Assembly (NCBI RefSeq): GCF_016463485.1 | Contig: NZ_JAEMRD010000014.1 | Coordinates: 1 to 42,099, forward strand | Reading direction: 5' to 3' | Source: Brevundimonas sp. | Lineage (GTDB): Bacteria; Pseudomonadota; Alphaproteobacteria; Caulobacterales; Caulobacteraceae | DNA length: 42,099 bases | Notes under the pieces: model-generated | Database searches by the model: none | The model's input: the letters and a program-made list of their open reading frames with translations, nothing else | Told to the model about the DNA's origin: nothing | In this document: positions 1 through 9,183 of the stretch, one piece after another | Layout: each line of letters starts with the position of its first letter | How positions within the stretch are numbered: the first letter of the stretch is position 1 | Translations under genes and position numbers: made by a program

Positions 1-102
1 ATCGGGTGGGGGCGGCAGGCAAAGTCAGCGACGTATCGCCTTGCCGTTTCCACCCGGTCTTCGCTGCGCTTCGACCACCCTCCCCCTCGGGGGAGGGAGA
101 AG
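1..102. repeat. Palindromic repeat, family A, copy inside the oxoprolinase reading frame (partial)
   Basis: Read on the minus strand this stretch carries CCCCGAGGGGGAGGGTGGTC, then CGAAGCGCAGCG, ACCGGGTGG, GGCAAGGC and GCCGCCCCCACCCGAT, in the same order and spacing as the intergenic copy at 34435-34570. The element is cut by the left window edge. It lies inside the open reading frame of the 5-oxoprolinase gene without a stop codon. Confidence 0.85.
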
Positions 103-1915
103 GCGACGACACGGCCTCGACCTGCAAGGTCTCGACGATCAGGCCGCGTTCAGCGACGAACCCGAACCGCTGGCGATGCGCCGCGTCGAAGGCCCCGCGC
201 ATTGTCTCGGCCGGGCCGAACGGCACGGTCAGCGGCGTGTCGGTCCCGGCGTATTTGACCTCTGCGCGGGCGATGATCGCGACCGTGTCGCTGACGTCGC
301 CACCCGACAGTCCCGCCCGCGCCGCCTCGGCCAAGCCTGCGACCCGACCGGCCAACGCGGCGTCGGCCACCGCATCGAGCGGTTCCGCGACGGTCTCCTG
401 TCGGATCGTCCGGACCTCGGCCAGGCCCATTCCGTAGGCGGACAATACGCCTGCATGGGGATGCAGCATCACCGTCTTCATGCCCAGGGCGTCGGCGACT
501 AGGCAGGCGTGCTGGCCCCCTGCCCCGCCGAAGCAGTTGAGGACGTGGCGCGAGACGTCATGGCCACGCTGGATCGAGATGGTCTTGATGGCGCGGGCCA
601 TGTGGTCGACGGCGATGGCGATGAAGCCCTCGGCCAGTTCGGCGGGGGAGACGGGGCGGCCGGTCGCGGCGGAAACCTCGGCGGCCAGGGCGTCGAATTT
701 CGAGCGTACGATCTCGGCATCCAGAGGTTGATCGCCGCCGGGGCCGAACACGGCTGGAAAATGCTCGGGCTGAAGCTTGCCCAGCAGGACGTTGCAGTCG
801 GTGATGGTCAGGGGGCCGCCACGGCGATAGGCGGCCGGGCCCGGCACGGCCCCCGCGCTTTCGGGCCCGACCCTCAGGCGCGCGCCGTCGAAGCGACAGA
901 TCGAGCCGCCGCCGGCCGCCACGGTCTCGATCGACAACATCGGGGCCCTCAGCCGCACGCCCGCGACGACGCTGTCGCTGGTCCGCTCATACTCGCCGGC
1001 ATAGTGGCTGACGTCGGTAGAGGTGCCGCCCATGTCGAAGCCGATGACGTGGTCGAAGCCCGCTTCCCTCGCCGTCGCCGCCATCCCGACCACGCCCCCC
1101 GCCGGGCCGGACAGGATGGCGTCCTTGCCGCGGAAGGCGTCGGCGTCGGTCAGGCCGCCGTTCGACTGCATGAACATCAGGGGCGTCGCCGGGCCCAATT
1201 CGCCCCGCACCCGATCCACATAGCGGCGCAGCACGGGCGACAGATAGGCGTCCGCGACCGTCGTATCGCCGCGCCCGATCAGCTTGATCAGGGCACCGAC
1301 CTCATGGCTGACCGAAATCTGCGTGAAGCCCACCTCGGCGGCGATCTCGGCCAGCCGCGTCTCGTGCGCCGTCCATCGCCATCCGTGGACCAGGACGATG
1401 GCGACCGCCTCGGCCCCCTCCACCCGTGCCGCCGCCAGGTCTGTTCGCGCGCGAGCCTCATCCAGGGGGATCAGCACCCGGCCGTCGACACCGACCCGTT
1501 CGTCGATCTCGATTACGCGGTCGTGCAGCGGTGGGTTCAGCACGATGTGGCGGGCAAAGATGTCCGGACGACTCTGCCAGCCGATGGTCAGGGCGTCGCC
1601 GAAGCCGCGCGTGATGGCCAGGACCGTCGTTGCGCCCTTCCTCTCCAGCAAGGCGTTCGTCGCCACCGTCGTGCCCATCCGAACGGTCTCGACCTGGCCG
1701 GGAGGCAGCGGACCAGGGCCCACCCCCAGCATCCGCCGCATCCCCTCGACCGCCGCGTCGGCATAGTGTTCGGGGTTCTCGCTCAGCAGTTTGGCGGTGC
1801 AGACGTGACCATCGGGTGCCCGGCCGACCACGTCGGTGAAGGTGCCGCCCCGGTCGATCCAGAAGCGCCAGCCGGGAGCCAAAGGTCCAGCGGTGGTATC
1901 GGTCGGTGTCGTCAT
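1..1915 (-). CDS. 5-oxoprolinase / hydantoinase A-type protein (5' part, runs off left edge)
   Basis: The family hydrolyses 5-oxoproline (or hydantoins) with ATP in the cytoplasm. The N-terminus has the typical [16 protein letters not shown] phosphate-binding motif near residue 15, then [51 protein letters not shown] and [11 protein letters not shown], which are hallmarks of the HyuA half of the fused (about 1200 residue) bacterial 5-oxoprolinase. The ATG at 1915 was chosen because the conserved N-terminus begins within 15 residues of it. The frame stays open for 638 codons to the window edge. The last 35 or so visible codons (positions about 102 to 2) are not family sequence: they are an intergenic palindromic repeat read in frame, starting [19 protein letters not shown]. 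The insertion falls where the A and B halves are normally joined. Whether the B half follows is not visible, so an interrupted gene cannot be excluded. Confidence 0.88.
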   Translation of the reverse strand, partial: MTTPTDTTAGPLAPGWRFWIDRGGTFTDVVGRAPDGHVCTAKLLSENPEHYADAAVEGMRRMLGVGPGPLPPGQVETVRMGTTVATNALLERKGATTVLAITRGFGDALTIGWQSRPDIFARHIVLNPPLHDRVIEIDERVGVDGRVLIPLDEARARTDLAAARVEGAEAVAIVLVHGWRWTAHETRLAEIAAEVGFTQISVSHEVGALIKLIGRGDTTVADAYLSPVLRRYVDRVRGELGPATPLMFMQSNGGLTDADAFRGKDAILSGPAGGVVGMAATAREAGFDHVIGFDMGGTSTDVSHYAGEYERTSDSVVAGVRLRAPMLSIETVAAGGGSICRFDGARLRVGPESAGAVPGPAAYRRGGPLTITDCNVLLGKLQPEHFPAVFGPGGDQPLDAEIVRSKFDALAAEVSAATGRPVSPAELAEGFIAIAVDHMARAIKTISIQRGHDVSRHVLNCFGGAGGQHACLVADALGMKTVMLHPHAGVLSAYGMGLAEVRTIRQETVAEPLDAVADAALAGRVAGLAEAARAGLSGGDVSDTVAIIARAEVKYAGTDTPLTVPFGPAETMRGAFDAAHRQRFGFVAERGLIVETLQVEAVSSPSPSPEGEGGRSAAKTGWKRQGDTSLTLPAAPTR

Positions 1916-2083
1916 GTCCCGGTTAGACCGGGCCCCGCTCCGCGAGACAAGCACCCGCTGACAGGCATCGTCTGACGCGCCGGTGTTGCGGGCCGCACCG
2001 CACAGGCCTAATCTCCACCGCAAAGCTTTCGCATCCGGCAGGGGGTCGGACGGGGCGATCAGAGTTTCCGGGGGGAAATCACA

Positions 2084-3331
2084 ATGCCTGACAGCGTCAC
2101 CAGGACGACGAACACCTCATGGTTTTCGCGCGTCGGCTCGGCCTTCGCCGGGGTCGTCGTCGGCGTCGTTCTGATCTTCGTCTGCATCGCCGGACTGGCT
2201 TGGAACGAGGGTCGGGCCGTCAAGACCGAACGCGGCCTGAAGGAAGGCGCATCCATCGTGGTCGATATCCAGGCCAGCCCGATCGACGCCGCCAATGACC
2301 AGAAGCTGGTCCACGTGTCCGGCCCGGTCGCCGTGACCGCGCCGCTCGAGGACAGCGACTTCGGCATCACCGCGACGGGCGTGCATCTGTCGCGCCAGGT
2401 CGAGATGTACCAATGGCGCGAAAGCTCCAAGTCCGAGACCCGTACCAAGCTGGGCGGCGGCGAGGAGACGGTGACCACCTATACCTATGCCAAGGTCTGG
2501 TCCGGCGCGCCCGAGGATTCCAGCGCCTTCGCCGAACCGAACGGGCACCAGAACCCCGAGTTCGCCGTCGAGGGAGCCGACATCCTGGCCCAGGACGCGA
2601 CGCTCGGCGATTTCCGGCTCGACGACGCCGTTGTCGGCCAAATCGGCGGCGAGACCCCGCTGCGTCTGACCCAGGACAATCTGGCTGCAGTGCAGGCGGC
2701 TGTCGGCGACGTCGACCAGTATGTTTCGATCTCACAGGGCAAGATACTGCTGTCCGCCAACCGGCCGCGCAGCAGTAATGTCGACGACGCCGATGACGCC
2801 GCGCCCGTGTCGGAGACGTCCGTGATCCAGGGCAGCCCAACGATCGGCGACATCCGCATATCCTATGACCTGACCCCGGCGGGCGTGATCTCGATCGTCG
2901 GCAAGCAGAACGGCGACGGCTTCACCAACTATCGCGCCAAGAACGGCGAAGAGTTCCTGCTGGTTTCGGACGGTGCCGTCCCCGCCGCCGACATGTTCCA
3001 GGGGGCCCAGGACGCCAACCGGGTCATCACCTGGATCATCCGGGTGCTGGGCATGGTGCTGTTGATCGTCGGGTTCGGCCTGATCCTGGCGCCGCTGGGA
3101 GTGCTCGCCGACGTCCTGCCGCTGGTGGGGACGATCGTGCGGATGGGGACGGGACTTGTGGCCTTCGTCCTGGGCTTCAGCATCGGGACGGTGACCATCG
3201 CCCTGGCCTGGTTCGCGTTCCGGCCCCTGCTCTCGATCGCCATTCTGGCGGTCGGTGGATTGATCGCGTTCGGCGTCTATCGGCTGGGTCGCGGGCGGAA
3301 CAAGAAGAAGCTGGCGGAAGCTGCGGCATAG
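2084..3331 (+). CDS. TMEM43 family membrane protein
   Basis: This is a 415-residue protein resembling the TMEM43/LUMA family (PF07787), whose bacterial function is not established. One hydrophobic segment lies at residues about 17-39 ([20 protein letters not shown]), directly followed by [12 protein letters not shown], which is characteristic of the family. A large soluble domain follows (about 40-300), and then a C-terminal block of three to four membrane helices from about 305 to 405, ending in a lysine-rich tail. A purine-rich GGGGGGAAA lies 8 bases before the ATG. The gene is alone: it diverges from the oxoprolinase gene across 168 bases and converges on the next operon. The fold class is fairly sure; the role is not known. 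Confidence 0.85.
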   Translation: MPDSVTRTTNTSWFSRVGSAFAGVVVGVVLIFVCIAGLAWNEGRAVKTERGLKEGASIVVDIQASPIDAANDQKLVHVSGPVAVTAPLEDSDFGITATGVHLSRQVEMYQWRESSKSETRTKLGGGEETVTTYTYAKVWSGAPEDSSAFAEPNGHQNPEFAVEGADILAQDATLGDFRLDDAVVGQIGGETPLRLTQDNLAAVQAAVGDVDQYVSISQGKILLSANRPRSSNVDDADDAAPVSETSVIQGSPTIGDIRISYDLTPAGVISIVGKQNGDGFTNYRAKNGEEFLLVSDGAVPAADMFQGAQDANRVITWIIRVLGMVLLIVGFGLILAPLGVLADVLPLVGTIVRMGTGLVAFVLGFSIGTVTIALAWFAFRPLLSIAILAVGGLIAFGVYRLGRGRNKKKLAEAAA

Positions 3332-3334
3332 TTT

Positions 3335-3496
3335 CCTTCTCCCCTTGCGGGAGAAGGTGGGCGGCGGAGCCGCTCGGATGAGGGGTACAGAGATACGAAG
3401 CAAGTGTTGAAGGGCGTTCGCTCTCCTTAAGCGCCCGATATCACCCCCCATCCGTCAGGCTCCGCCTGCCACCTTCCCCCGCAAGAGGGGGAAGGG
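3335..3496. repeat. Inverted pair of palindromic repeats between convergent genes (family B)
   Basis: The left arm, about 3335-3386, reads CCTTCTCCCCTTGCGGGAGA then AGGTGGGCGGCGGAGCCGCT and CGGATGAGGGG. The right arm, about 3442-3496, is its imperfect reverse complement (CCCCCCATCCG, CAGGCTCCGCCTGCCACCTT, CCCCCGCAAGAGGGGGAAGG). Each arm also contains its own small hairpin. This is the layout of a BIME-like element, filling the space between two 3' ends, where it may also act as a terminator. Confidence 0.8.
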
Positions 3497-3499
3497 ACC

Positions 3500-4474
3500 C
3501 TACCCAAGCGCCGTCTCCCCGCCCGTGGGGTTCCTCGGATCGAGCGAAAGCCCCGCCGCCTGACGCGCCTTGAGCACGCGCAGCCAGCCGTGCATGCCCT
3601 CGCAATCGAGGCCGTGCATCATCAGACGATAGCCGGCCTGCAAGGTCGACAGGGTCACCAGAGGGTGGCCGTTCTTGACGAAATTCATGTGGTAGTCGGT
3701 ACCCAGGATGCGGGCGATATAGATGGCCACCGTCTCGTCCAGCTGAAGGCTGTGCGAGGCCCGCATGAAGTCGGAGCGGGGCAGCATCAGGGCATAGAGC
3801 GGGGTGTAGAACTCCACCGCCGTCTGGATGTCGATCCGGTTCAGCGGGCCGGTCGGGAAGGTCTGGAAGGCCGGTTCGACGTCCGAGATCATCGAAAAAT
3901 CGACCACCGCCGGCGGGGTCAGTTCGCGCCCTTGCGCCTTCAGGCCGATGTTCATCTCGATGATGAAGTTGAAGATGTTCAGGTCGTGCTGGAGGAAGAC
4001 GTTGTCCTCCAGATCCTTGAGCGTCAGGGGCTTGAGCGGGATCGTCTTGATGGATGCCGGGTCGACGCCGGAGTTGGCTTTCATGAAGGCCAGCAGTTCG
4101 GTACCGACATGGAAATGCCGCATGATCAGGGTGTTGGCCTCGGGCGAGCCGAAGATCTGCAATCCCCAGCGGATGGACTTGTGCAGCAGGCCGTTCAGGT
4201 TCGGATGACGGGGCGAGATCGCCCGCAGGACCTTCACCAGGCAGAAGAACAGGAAGACCAGCGGGCGGCTGACCGGGAACAGCCATCGCCGCGACCACGA
4301 CCGCGCCCCCAGCAGCAGGGCCCGCTTGGCCTGGGGGTCGATCGGTAGACTGTGATCGAGATAGAGCGCCAGCCAGGGATCGGGGTCGGCGGGGTCGTAG
4401 GCGCGGGCGTCGAACGGATCGGCCCGCTCGCGTGGGCCTGCATCGCCGTGAGCGCCACCGTCCGACAGGCTCAT
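3500..4474 (-). CDS. Uncharacterised protein, third gene of the ketosynthase operon
   Basis: This is a 324-residue protein of unknown function. The ATG at 4474 overlaps the TGA of the upstream gene as ATGA, so translation is probably coupled; longer upstream starts would run deep into that gene. A hydrophobic stretch at residues 64-86 (WLFPVSRPLVFLFFCLVKVL) could be a membrane-associated helix. Residues 112-126 contain E112, H120, H122 and E126, and H163 and H262 are also present, so a metal site is possible but unproven. I recall similar proteins (possibly the family named DUF6999) beside StlD/DarB-type ketosynthases and haem-oxygenase-like enzymes, but could not verify this. The tight operon suggests it acts in the same pathway. 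Confidence 0.8.
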   Translation of the reverse strand: MSLSDGGAHGDAGPRERADPFDARAYDPADPDPWLALYLDHSLPIDPQAKRALLLGARSWSRRWLFPVSRPLVFLFFCLVKVLRAISPRHPNLNGLLHKSIRWGLQIFGSPEANTLIMRHFHVGTELLAFMKANSGVDPASIKTIPLKPLTLKDLEDNVFLQHDLNIFNFIIEMNIGLKAQGRELTPPAVVDFSMISDVEPAFQTFPTGPLNRIDIQTAVEFYTPLYALMLPRSDFMRASHSLQLDETVAIYIARILGTDYHMNFVKNGHPLVTLSTLQAGYRLMMHGLDCEGMHGWLRVLKARQAAGLSLDPRNPTGGETALG

Positions 4475-5154
4475 GCCATGATCTCCTCGATCTGGAGCGC
4501 ATAGAGGCGGGCGGTGACGCGGGCGCAGGTCACGATGCGTTCGGCGACGGCGGGGTCCGGCAGCACCATCCGCAGCATCGCCTCGAACTCCTGCATATGC
4601 TCGACGTCGTTCTCGCCGTGATAGAGCAGGAACCGCACCGCCTCGTCGGGCAGGGCCAGACGTTCCTGGACCTTCAGGCCCCATGGCCGGGCCTTGATCG
4701 AGCCCAGCCCCTCGATGACGAACATAGCCCCCAGCAGGCCGAAGGGGTCTGGCCTGGACGCCTCATGGAACATCCAGGCCGAGATGGCTTCGGAGCCGAC
4801 GTTTTTGGGCGCCCCGCGAATGGTCTCGAGCGTCCCGCCCGAGGCGACGAAATCGGCCTCCAGCAGGCGGAAATCGCGGTGTTCGGTGACCGCATGGCGC
4901 ATCAGGGTCGAGCGCAGTTCCAGATGCGCCTCGCCGACGTTCGACGCCGCCCGGCTCATCCACAGGGCACCGTCCTTCACCTGCTGGCGCAGGTTGATGA
5001 GGAAGGCGTGATAGTCGGCGATCTCGAACCGGCCGCGGGTCAGCTTGCGGATCAGGGGGGTGGATTCCAGTCTCTGCTCGAACTCGGCGAAGACGACGGC
5101 CAGCTTGCGCAGAGTGTCGGCGACCGCATCGTCATGGATCGGACCATCAGCCAT
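4471..5154 (-). CDS. Haem-oxygenase-like di-iron oxidase (iron-containing redox enzyme family)
   Basis: This 227-residue, all-helical protein resembles the TenA/PqqC/haem-oxygenase-like group now called HDOs, whose members (UndA, SznF, BesC) use two irons and O2 to oxidise or cleave substrates. Likely ligands are visible: E91-H92 in HAVTEHRDF, E148 in MFVIEGLGS, and H179, D183 and H186 in YHGENDVEHMQEF, the usual HxxxDxxH helix. The start ATG at 5154 shares one base with the stop of the ketosynthase gene (TGATG), and its own stop overlaps the next start (ATGA). The most economical reading is that it oxidises the product made by the upstream ketosynthase. The substrate is unknown. Confidence 0.82.
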   Translation of the reverse strand: MADGPIHDDAVADTLRKLAVVFAEFEQRLESTPLIRKLTRGRFEIADYHAFLINLRQQVKDGALWMSRAASNVGEAHLELRSTLMRHAVTEHRDFRLLEADFVASGGTLETIRGAPKNVGSEAISAWMFHEASRPDPFGLLGAMFVIEGLGSIKARPWGLKVQERLALPDEAVRFLLYHGENDVEHMQEFEAMLRMVLPDPAVAERIVTCARVTARLYALQIEEIMA

Positions 5155-6311
5155 CACACCACCTCCAGCATCATGAACCCCACCATGGCGCGACCGCTTT
5201 CGGGCACGATCAACAGCACCTTCTCGCCCCGCTTCGCCCGCCCGCTCTTCATGAACTCGTCCAGCATGACCCAGATCGAGGCCGAACCGACATTGCCGAC
5301 GGTGGCCAGGTTGGAGAACCATTTGTCCTCCGGGATCATGGCCTTCGTCGATCTCAGGATGGAGACGATCTCCTCGCGCAGGGACTTCGCCGAATAGTGG
5401 CACAGCAGGTGATCGACGGCATCGGGCACGATCCGGCCGTCGTCGACCTTCTTCATCCAGACTCCGATCCAGGCGCGGATCACGATCTTGAGCAGGTCAA
5501 AATCCTGAAGCAGGGCGATGGCCCCTGACGCATGGGAGGCGGTCGGGCCGACGTGACTCCAGGCCGATTTCATGTCGGCGCGATCGGCGAAGGTCGAGCC
5601 GGCCCACATGCAGGGATCGAAGGCGTGGGCCAGCGAGGTCAGATCGATCCAGTCAACCTTCAGTGACAGGCCGTCGGGGCGCGGCCGGGGTTCAAGCACC
5701 ACAGCCCCCGCGCCGTCCGACAGGGTGAAGCGCAGGAAGTCCGCCTCCATCCGCGCCCGGCCCTTGGCATCGACCAGGGCGGTGCCTTCATAGAATTCGG
5801 GCCGGAACCAGCGCGACGAGAACTCGCTGCCGGTCGTGACGGCGACATTCGCCTCGCCCGCCCGGACCTGCAGCCAGGCACCCTTCATGGCCATCAGGGC
5901 GGAGGCGCAGACGGACTGGTAGCTGGCGATCTCGATGGGGCCCATTCCGGGACAGAGGGCACCGAGCTCGGCGTGGACCGCGCTGGCGTGGCCGGGCACC
6001 AGATAGTCGCCCTGGGTCGTCGCCGTCGCCAGGTGGTTCAGGTCGCCGACCGAAAGCCCCGCATCGTCGAGCGCCGCCCGCACGGCCTGCGCGGCCATGG
6101 AGGCGTTGGAATGTAACACCGTGCCGTCCGGTGCCATCGCATAGTGGCGGGTCTCGACCCCGTTCCAGCGCAGGGCGCGACGGCCGACCGCCGAGGATCG
6201 GCCACCGATGCGGCCGATGTGGTCTTCCATCGTCCCGACGCCGACAGGCTCTCCGGGCAGAAAGGCACCGCAGCCAGTGATGTAGACGTCGCGAAGCAGG
6301 GCCGAGGTCAT
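5154..6311 (-). CDS. StlD/DarB-like beta-ketoacyl synthase III
   Basis: This thiolase-fold ketosynthase condenses acyl thioesters. From the ATG at 6311 it is 385 residues and starts MTSALLRDVYITGCGAFLPG, the usual N-terminus of the StlD/DarB group; an ATG at 6374 would add 21 residues with no recognisable content. The catalytic triad is complete: C135 in SVCASALMAMKG, H305 in LLCHYSAKSL and N340 in TVGNVGSASIW. The segment GRIGGRSSAVGRRALRWNGV followed by ETRHYA near residues 33-57 is also typical of StlD/DarB-like enzymes, which make dialkylresorcinol or cyclohexanedione precursors. No aromatase (DarA-like) or acyl carrier protein is present nearby, so the product is open. It is the first gene of the operon. 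Confidence 0.87.
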   Translation of the reverse strand: MTSALLRDVYITGCGAFLPGEPVGVGTMEDHIGRIGGRSSAVGRRALRWNGVETRHYAMAPDGTVLHSNASMAAQAVRAALDDAGLSVGDLNHLATATTQGDYLVPGHASAVHAELGALCPGMGPIEIASYQSVCASALMAMKGAWLQVRAGEANVAVTTGSEFSSRWFRPEFYEGTALVDAKGRARMEADFLRFTLSDGAGAVVLEPRPRPDGLSLKVDWIDLTSLAHAFDPCMWAGSTFADRADMKSAWSHVGPTASHASGAIALLQDFDLLKIVIRAWIGVWMKKVDDGRIVPDAVDHLLCHYSAKSLREEIVSILRSTKAMIPEDKWFSNLATVGNVGSASIWVMLDEFMKSGRAKRGEKVLLIVPESGRAMVGFMMLEVV

Positions 6312-6405
6312 CGGCTCAGTCGGCACGGGGAAGACGACGGAAGCAAGGCCCGATCGCGACCTTTCGTCCGTCATGTGCGATCCGGCTTCACGCTATGATG
6401 CCCGC

Positions 6406-6765
6406 ATGAGTGACCTGATCGTCTGGTTCGACGGCGACTGCCCCCTGTGTCGGCGCGAGATATCCCTGATGCGACGGCTGGACCGGCAGGGTGCCATCCA
6501 GTTCGTCGATCTGACGGATGGAACCGGCGTCTGTCCGATCGATCGGGGAGAGCTTCTGGCCCGATTTCACGCCAGCGAGGACGGCCGCATGCTGTCCGGC
6601 GCGGCGGCCTTCGCGGCGATGTGGAGAGCGATACCGATCCTGCGGCCGTTCGGCCTTCTGGCGCGACATCCCGGTGTCCTTGCCGTGTTCGAGCGCGCCT
6701 ATCTGCGGTTCCTGCGGCTCCGTCCCCGTCTGCAGGCCTGGGCCCGCCGGCGGGAAGGACGTTGA
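6406..6765 (+). CDS. DCC1-like thiol-disulfide oxidoreductase (DUF393)
   Basis: This 119-residue thioredoxin-like protein belongs to the DCC family (PF04134), named for its D-x-x-C-x-x-C motif, seen here as FDGDCPLC with cysteines at 12 and 15. The ATG at 6406 puts the motif at the family's usual distance from the N-terminus; a start at 6373 would add 11 unrelated residues. The body (ISLMRRLDRQGAIQFVDL, then the helical C-terminal half ending WARRREGR) fits the family in order and length. It diverges from the ketosynthase operon across about 95 bases, so the two may share a control region. It converges on the glucosidase gene with only 12 bases between them. Its partner is unknown. Confidence 0.88.
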   Translation: MSDLIVWFDGDCPLCRREISLMRRLDRQGAIQFVDLTDGTGVCPIDRGELLARFHASEDGRMLSGAAAFAAMWRAIPILRPFGLLARHPGVLAVFERAYLRFLRLRPRLQAWARRREGR

Positions 6766-6777
6766 ACCAGGCAGGGA

Positions 6778-9102
6778 TCAACGGACCAGGTTGAAACGCG
6801 TCGGGGTTCCGACCTGGGCCGACGGTGCCAGCCACAGGTCGAAGGCGCCAGGTTCGACGGTCATCCGGCCCTCCGCTCCGATGAACTCCAGCAAGGGGCG
6901 GCGCAGGCGGAAGGTGACGGTCGTCGTGGCTCCGGCAGCGATCTCGACCTTGCGATAGTCGCGCAGTCTCTGGCCTGGCTGGGTAAGGCTGGCGACGCGG
7001 TCATGGATATAGAGCTGCACCGTTTCCACGACGGGCACGGTCCCGGCGTTCTGGATGGCCACCGATGCCTCGATCTCGCCGTCCCAGGCCAGGGTGTCCG
7101 ACGACAGGACGGCGGCCGAATAGCGGACCTCGCCATAGGTCAGGCCGTGGCCGAACGGGTACAGGGCAGTGTTGGTCGTCTCGCGGTAGCGGGCGGTGTA
7201 TTCCTCGCTGGCCAGTGCCGGATTGGCCGGACGGCCTGTGGTCTTGTGGTCGTAGGAAAAGGGCTGCTGGCCCGAGCGGTGCGGGAAGCTGACCGGCAGG
7301 CGACCGGACGGCGAATGGGCGCCGAAGACGACTTCGGCGACGCTGTTGCCCATCTCGGACCCCAGGAACCAGGTGACGACGATCGCGGCGGCGTCCTTCA
7401 CCGCCCCCGACAGTTCCAGCGCCCGTCCGTTGCGCAGCAGGACGACCATGGGCTTGCCGATCTCGGCGACAGCCTGGGCCAGGGCCTGTTGCGCGGGCGG
7501 AAGGGTGATCTCCACGCGGGACTGGGCCTCGCCCGAGAACCGGGCGCTTTCGCCGAGCGCGAGGACCACGACGTCGGATTGGGCCGCCGCCACCACGGCC
7601 GCCGATATACCACCGGATATGGCCGCCTCGACCTCGCAACCCTGGGCCACGATCAGGTCCTCGGGACGCCGCATCGCCGCGCGGAACCCGGCCTCCAGCG
7701 AAACGCGGTGCCCCTCGTCGCCCCAGATGGTCCAGGGGCCGAAGACGTTGTCCACGTCGCTGGCGAACGGCCCGATCAGGGCGATCTTCTGGCCCTCGCG
7801 ACGCAGGGGCAGAACGCGGCCCTCGTTCTTCAGCAGGACGATCGATTTGGCCCCCGCCTCGCGCGCCAGGGCATAGTGGTCGGCGGCGCCGCGAACGAGA
7901 CGTTCCCGTTCCGGGTCCATGCCGCGATAGGGGTCGTCGAACAGGCCGAGCGCCGCCTTGGTCGTCAGCACCCGGCGCACCGCCTCGTCGACGCGGGCCA
8001 TCGGCACGCCGCCGGACGCGACCAGACCGGGGATGTGTTCGAGGTAGAGGCCCGACACCATGCTCATGTCCACACCGGCCAGCAGGGCGATGCGGGCGGC
8101 GTCGCGGCCGTCCTCGGCGAAACCGTGGGCGATCAGCTCTCGCTCCGAGGTGTAGTCGGACACGACGAACCCCTTGAAGTCCCATTCGCCCCGCAGCACG
8201 TCAGTCAGCATCCGCCGGTTGCCCGAAGTGGGCACCCCATTCAGATCGTTGAAGGCGCTCATGACCGACAGGGCACCGGCGTCGATCGCCGACCAGAAGG
8301 GCGGCAGGAAGACCCCCCGCAGCGTCGCCTCGCTCATGTCGGTGGTGTTGTATTCCATCCCGCCCTGGGCCGCCGAATAGGCGACGAAATGCTTGGGCGT
8401 GGCCAGAAGGGCGTCTCGGTCGGCCAGGCCCCGCTCGCCCTGGAAACCGCGCACCCGGGCGGCGGCCAGGCGCTGGTTCAGCAGGACGTCCTCGCCGGCC
8501 CCCTCGACCACCCGGCCCCAGCGCTGGTCCCGCGCCACATCGACCATGGGGGCATAGGCCTGATGGATGCCCGACACCGCCCCCTCGAGCGCGGCGACCC
8601 GGGCGGTGCGATAGGCCAGGTCCTCGTCGAAAGCGGAGGCCTCGGCCAGAGGCACGGGAAACACCGTGGTCATGCCGTGGATGATGTCGGCGGCGAACAG
8701 CATCGGGATCTTGAGCCGGGTCTCCTCGACCGCGATCCGCTGGATGCGCCGACCCGCCTCTGCCCCGACGCCGTTGAACAGAGCCCCGCACAGGCCCCGC
8801 CGGATCAGGTCGGTGGTCCGGGCCGGATCACCGAAGGCATCAAGCGGATTGACGTTGTAGGGCCGGAAGCGGAACGGGTCGGCCAGCAGGTTCAGCTGAC
8901 CTGCCTTCTCGTCGATCGTCATCTGACCGATCAAAGTCTCGATCAAGGCCGCGTGTTCGGCCGAGGACCGCGTTTGCACCGGGGCCGCCTTGGCCTTCGG
9001 CGCGGTAAACCAGCTCGCCCCGAGGGCGGACAGGACGGCCAGGCTGGACAGGGCGCGACGACGGGACATGGCGTTCGGTGTGTCCGAAAGGGCGGCGGTC
9101 AT
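6778..9102 (-). CDS. bglX: GH3 beta-glucosidase, BglX type, Tat-exported
   Basis: This glycoside hydrolase family 3 enzyme removes terminal beta-glucose from oligosaccharides, probably in the periplasm. From the ATG at 9102 it is 774 residues; an in-frame GTG at 9126 has no better ribosome site. The N-terminus has a twin-arginine signal (MSRRRALSSLAVLSALGASW) with a likely cleavage after KAKAAP. The catalytic (beta/alpha)8 domain carries KHFVAYSAAQGGMEYNTTDM, and GFVVSDY with the nucleophile aspartate at 316. The alpha/beta sandwich domain follows, and a fibronectin III-like domain (about residues 660-765) closes the protein. The order and length match E. coli BglX. It stands alone between the DCC gene and the yjf locus; no other sugar genes are adjacent. 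Confidence 0.92.
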   Translation of the reverse strand: MTAALSDTPNAMSRRRALSSLAVLSALGASWFTAPKAKAAPVQTRSSAEHAALIETLIGQMTIDEKAGQLNLLADPFRFRPYNVNPLDAFGDPARTTDLIRRGLCGALFNGVGAEAGRRIQRIAVEETRLKIPMLFAADIIHGMTTVFPVPLAEASAFDEDLAYRTARVAALEGAVSGIHQAYAPMVDVARDQRWGRVVEGAGEDVLLNQRLAAARVRGFQGERGLADRDALLATPKHFVAYSAAQGGMEYNTTDMSEATLRGVFLPPFWSAIDAGALSVMSAFNDLNGVPTSGNRRMLTDVLRGEWDFKGFVVSDYTSERELIAHGFAEDGRDAARIALLAGVDMSMVSGLYLEHIPGLVASGGVPMARVDEAVRRVLTTKAALGLFDDPYRGMDPERERLVRGAADHYALAREAGAKSIVLLKNEGRVLPLRREGQKIALIGPFASDVDNVFGPWTIWGDEGHRVSLEAGFRAAMRRPEDLIVAQGCEVEAAISGGISAAVVAAAQSDVVVLALGESARFSGEAQSRVEITLPPAQQALAQAVAEIGKPMVVLLRNGRALELSGAVKDAAAIVVTWFLGSEMGNSVAEVVFGAHSPSGRLPVSFPHRSGQQPFSYDHKTTGRPANPALASEEYTARYRETTNTALYPFGHGLTYGEVRYSAAVLSSDTLAWDGEIEASVAIQNAGTVPVVETVQLYIHDRVASLTQPGQRLRDYRKVEIAAGATTTVTFRLRRPLLEFIGAEGRMTVEPGAFDLWLAPSAQVGTPTRFNLVR

Positions 9103-9183
9103 GAAGGGGCTTTCGTGACGGGTCACGCCTTCCCTAACCGGCCAAGCTTCGGCTGTCAGGTCAGGGATCGTTACGCGCGAGGT

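Noticed and set aside
509-1975. 488-codon open frame on the plus strand
   Set aside because: It lies antisense to the oxoprolinase gene, whose product has clear family motifs; the composition is the Arg/Gly/His-rich kind expected of a GC-rich shadow frame.
9103-9126. GTG start extending the glucosidase by 8 residues
   Set aside because: The ATG at 9102 gives a normal lead into the twin-arginine signal, and the GTG has no ribosome site.
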